From Vibrio gangliei (GTDB lineage: Bacteria > Pseudomonadota > Gammaproteobacteria > Enterobacterales > Vibrionaceae): DNA of 64,000 nucleotides. The position numbers and the translations under genes were made by a program. The stretch spans positions 46,137 through 110,136 of the forward strand of contig NZ_AP021871.1 in the NCBI RefSeq assembly GCF_026001925.1, given 5' to 3'. The notes beneath the pieces were generated by a model. That model did no database searches. It was given only the letters and a program-made list of their open reading frames with translations, and was not told where the DNA came from. Below, one piece after another: positions 62,374 through 64,000 of this stretch; positions within the stretch are counted from its first letter, which is position 1, and each line of letters starts with the position of its first letter.

Positions 62374-63387
62374 CTACTTAGTAGAGCTATTAGCTTTTGA
62401 TTCAACTCGCTCTTTCACTTCCAGCTCTCTTTCTTTCTGCTCAAATTTACTACCAATAACCTTATAATAATCAATCAGCCTACGAACATCATCAATTGCC
62501 AACTTTTCACTTGGATCATAATCTTTTAATTCAGATTCATAACCCACCAGCAAAGCAATATTTGTCCTAGCCCACTTGCCGTGCGCATCACTACCAGAGG
62601 CAACTTTAGGTCTACGCTTTAGACGTGGCCTTATAGGCTTGGTAATAACATCCACGCTATTCTCTTTTAGAACATAGAATCTAATATGAGTCGTTTTTCT
62701 ACCTGTTTTTACCGGTTCGTAGGTTACTGAAAGGTTTGTACTGGCATTGATGTGATCAACTGACGGTTGAAGAATTCGTTTTTTGAAATCACTCCAATCA
62801 TCATATCCCGAGATATTAGCCCTTTCTTTCATCCACTCGATCTCAAACTTAATCGAGTGCGAACCATTACTTCCTTTCTGAAAATTGTTCATACCCAAGA
62901 ACTGGCCATCTTTAAGCCACTGGTACAATCTAAACTGAAACAAGGTTGTTAACTGTTTGACGTACTTAAACTCAGAAATTGAATAGTTATTTTTAAGCTC
63001 AAAAACAAATGGCTCAATCGACTTACTAAACTGAATTTTAAACACACCTTCATCACCAACCCGAGGAACGTCAGTAACTTCAAACCAATGAAAGGTACGC
63101 AAGCGATCTTCAACAATCATATTAATTGGTGATTTGTTAATACTTTTAATCGCATCACGCATTATCTGAGCACAATCAGTAACATCATACCCATAGGCTT
63201 CAGCAAATTCTCTCGATGTGATCGTCACCGAACCTACACTAGACTTACTACTATTAACCTTTGATAAGCTCATCAAAACGATACGAAACTGCGGCAAAGG
63301 TAAAGTATATTGAGCAGATAAAAGCTCGTTACTTTGATTGACAGTAATATCAGATAATTCAGGTAAACTCATGAAACTCTCGTCCAT
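62374..63387 (-). CDS. repB: RepB-type replication initiator (Rep_3 family)
   Basis: 337 residues. Rep_3 initiators have two winged-helix domains; here PLPQFRIVLMSLSKVNSSKS and TTLFQFRLYQWLKDGQFLGM show the conserved FR-L-L and F-RLY-WL patterns. It binds the iterons just upstream (63513-63793) to open the origin and control copy number. A basic C-terminal tail (RPRLKRRPKVASG) follows. I consider this the main replicon of the window. Confidence 0.87.
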   Translation of the reverse strand: MDESFMSLPELSDITVNQSNELLSAQYTLPLPQFRIVLMSLSKVNSSKSSVGSVTITSREFAEAYGYDVTDCAQIMRDAIKSINKSPINMIVEDRLRTFHWFEVTDVPRVGDEGVFKIQFSKSIEPFVFELKNNYSISEFKYVKQLTTLFQFRLYQWLKDGQFLGMNNFQKGSNGSHSIKFEIEWMKERANISGYDDWSDFKKRILQPSVDHINASTNLSVTYEPVKTGRKTTHIRFYVLKENSVDVITKPIRPRLKRRPKVASGSDAHGKWARTNIALLVGYESELKDYDPSEKLAIDDVRRLIDYYKVIGSKFEQKERELEVKERVESKANSSTK

Positions 63388-63512
63388 TTTTATTGTTAGT
63401 TTTAGAATACACGTTAAAACAGGAAATTTAAAATAAATTGTCCGACTTTAATTTTTGAAGCACAAAGAACAGCAACCAACTCCCCCCAAAAGAAAACCAT
63501 CTCACTTACGAT

Positions 63513-63793
63513 GACCGATAAATTGTCCAGAGTTATATCAGGAACACACTGGCTATCACCGATAAATTGTCCAGAGTTAGCTCCACTACACACACTCTTG
63601 ACCGATAAATTGTCCAGAGTTAAGCAAGAAAACCCCGTCACAGACCGATAAATTGTCCAGAGTTAAACTAAGACAGCCCGATTCAGACCGATAATCTGTC
63701 CAGAGTTAGCCGATTCCGCACATAACCCGACCGATAAATTGTCCAGAATTACGCATATTTGGTCACTTTTAACCGATAAATTGTCCAGAGTTA
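63513..63793. repeat. Seven replication iterons, unit ACCGATAAATTGTCCAGAGT
   Basis: ACC starts at 63514, 63558, 63601, 63644, 63687, 63730 and 63772: spacing 42-44 bp, about four helical turns. Copy 5 reads AATCTG and copy 6 AGAATT; the rest are identical. Each ends GAGTTA. Confidence 0.92.
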
Positions 63794-64000
63794 GGGGGAG
63801 TACAACCCGTTAAAACTAACAAAATGCCCATATACCCCCTTTAAAACCGGACAATTTAAAAAAAAATGAGATCGCCACTAGCAAATTCACCGCCACCCTG
63901 CAAAAATTGAATAAAAAACAAGCATAATTATAATTAATGCTTATATTTGTGATACTTATCACGGACAATTCAAATACCTAACAGGCAAATCAAACCGATA
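63794..64000. other. AT-rich origin segment and start of a further iteron
   Basis: Contains a diverged half-iteron ACCGGACAATTT (63846), a long AT-rich stretch (63900-63960) suited to strand opening, and ends with ACCGATA (63994-64000), the first seven bases of another iteron. Confidence 0.65.

Noticed and set aside
63414..63641. ORF on the minus strand through the iterons
   Set aside because: Product simply translates repeated iterons.
63513..63793. Possible CRISPR array at the RepB repeats
   Set aside because: Repeats have conserved ~43-bp phasing beside a Rep_3 gene, which is an iteron origin; no cas genes.

Overview
This window is most likely part of a large multidrug-resistance conjugative plasmid from Vibrio or a close marine relative. 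The AT-rich backbone carries a MOBH-type relaxase, part of a PFGI-1/ICEHin1056-like (GI-type) conjugation system, and an iteron/RepB (Rep_3) origin. The integron has VCR-like attC sites and a qnrVC cassette, and there is a CARB beta-lactamase of the type found in Vibrio. The GC-rich islands (IS26-tet(D), ISCR2-floR, ISCR2-sul2) are clearly imported.

Layout. 1-1.0 kb: a DNA methyltransferase, cut by the window edge. 1.1-5.4 kb: an integron (intI, then qnrVC, a pilin-like ORF, a FosA-type gene and a GNAT gene) framed by the left end and a relic of the right arm of a Tn7-like element, next to a topoisomerase remnant. 5.6-13.9 kb: an operon led by a palindrome-controlled promoter and a pseudoknot leader, encoding a MoxR/CobS-like ATPase, a DUF3150-like protein, a CobT-like VWA protein, a YqaJ-type nuclease and a primase. 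14-18 kb: small regulators, a tyrosine recombinase and a beta-barrel protein. 18.2-27.8 kb: TraI relaxase, a five-gene operon of unclear role, a helically phased iteron array, and five genes of a GI-type conjugation system. 27.9-36.2 kb: accessory genes under a second copy of the same promoter/leader (SSB-like protein, three RadC paralogues, many small proteins), several with pseudoknot leaders. 36.2-37.7 kb: a compact Tn7-like element with a 5-bp target duplication carries blaCARB and splits a plasmid gene. 37.8-61.3 kb: a UmuD/UmuC operon whose umuC is split by a ~21.4-kb integrative element. That element holds a tyrosine integrase, a 3.2-kb Tn3-family element, IS26-tet(D), a serine recombinase with a res-like cluster, ISCR2-floR, ISCR2-sul2 and an IS3-family element. 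61.4-64 kb: small genes, RepB and seven iterons at ~43-bp spacing.

How it fits together. Predicted resistances are quinolone (qnrVC), fosfomycin (fos), penicillins (blaCARB), tetracycline (tet(D)), phenicol (floR) and sulfonamide (sul2). They arrived through four routes: integron cassettes, a Tn7-like element, IS26 and ISCR2. Backbone genes look co-regulated by two recurrent palindromes: ATTATTACCGTGGTAATAAT over two promoters, and ATAATACAAGTATTAT at several start regions. Recurrent leader RNAs with pseudoknot potential precede many genes. LexA boxes in front of intI and umuD tie cassette shuffling and mutagenesis to the SOS response. All calls come from reading the sequence and from family knowledge; no database search was run.
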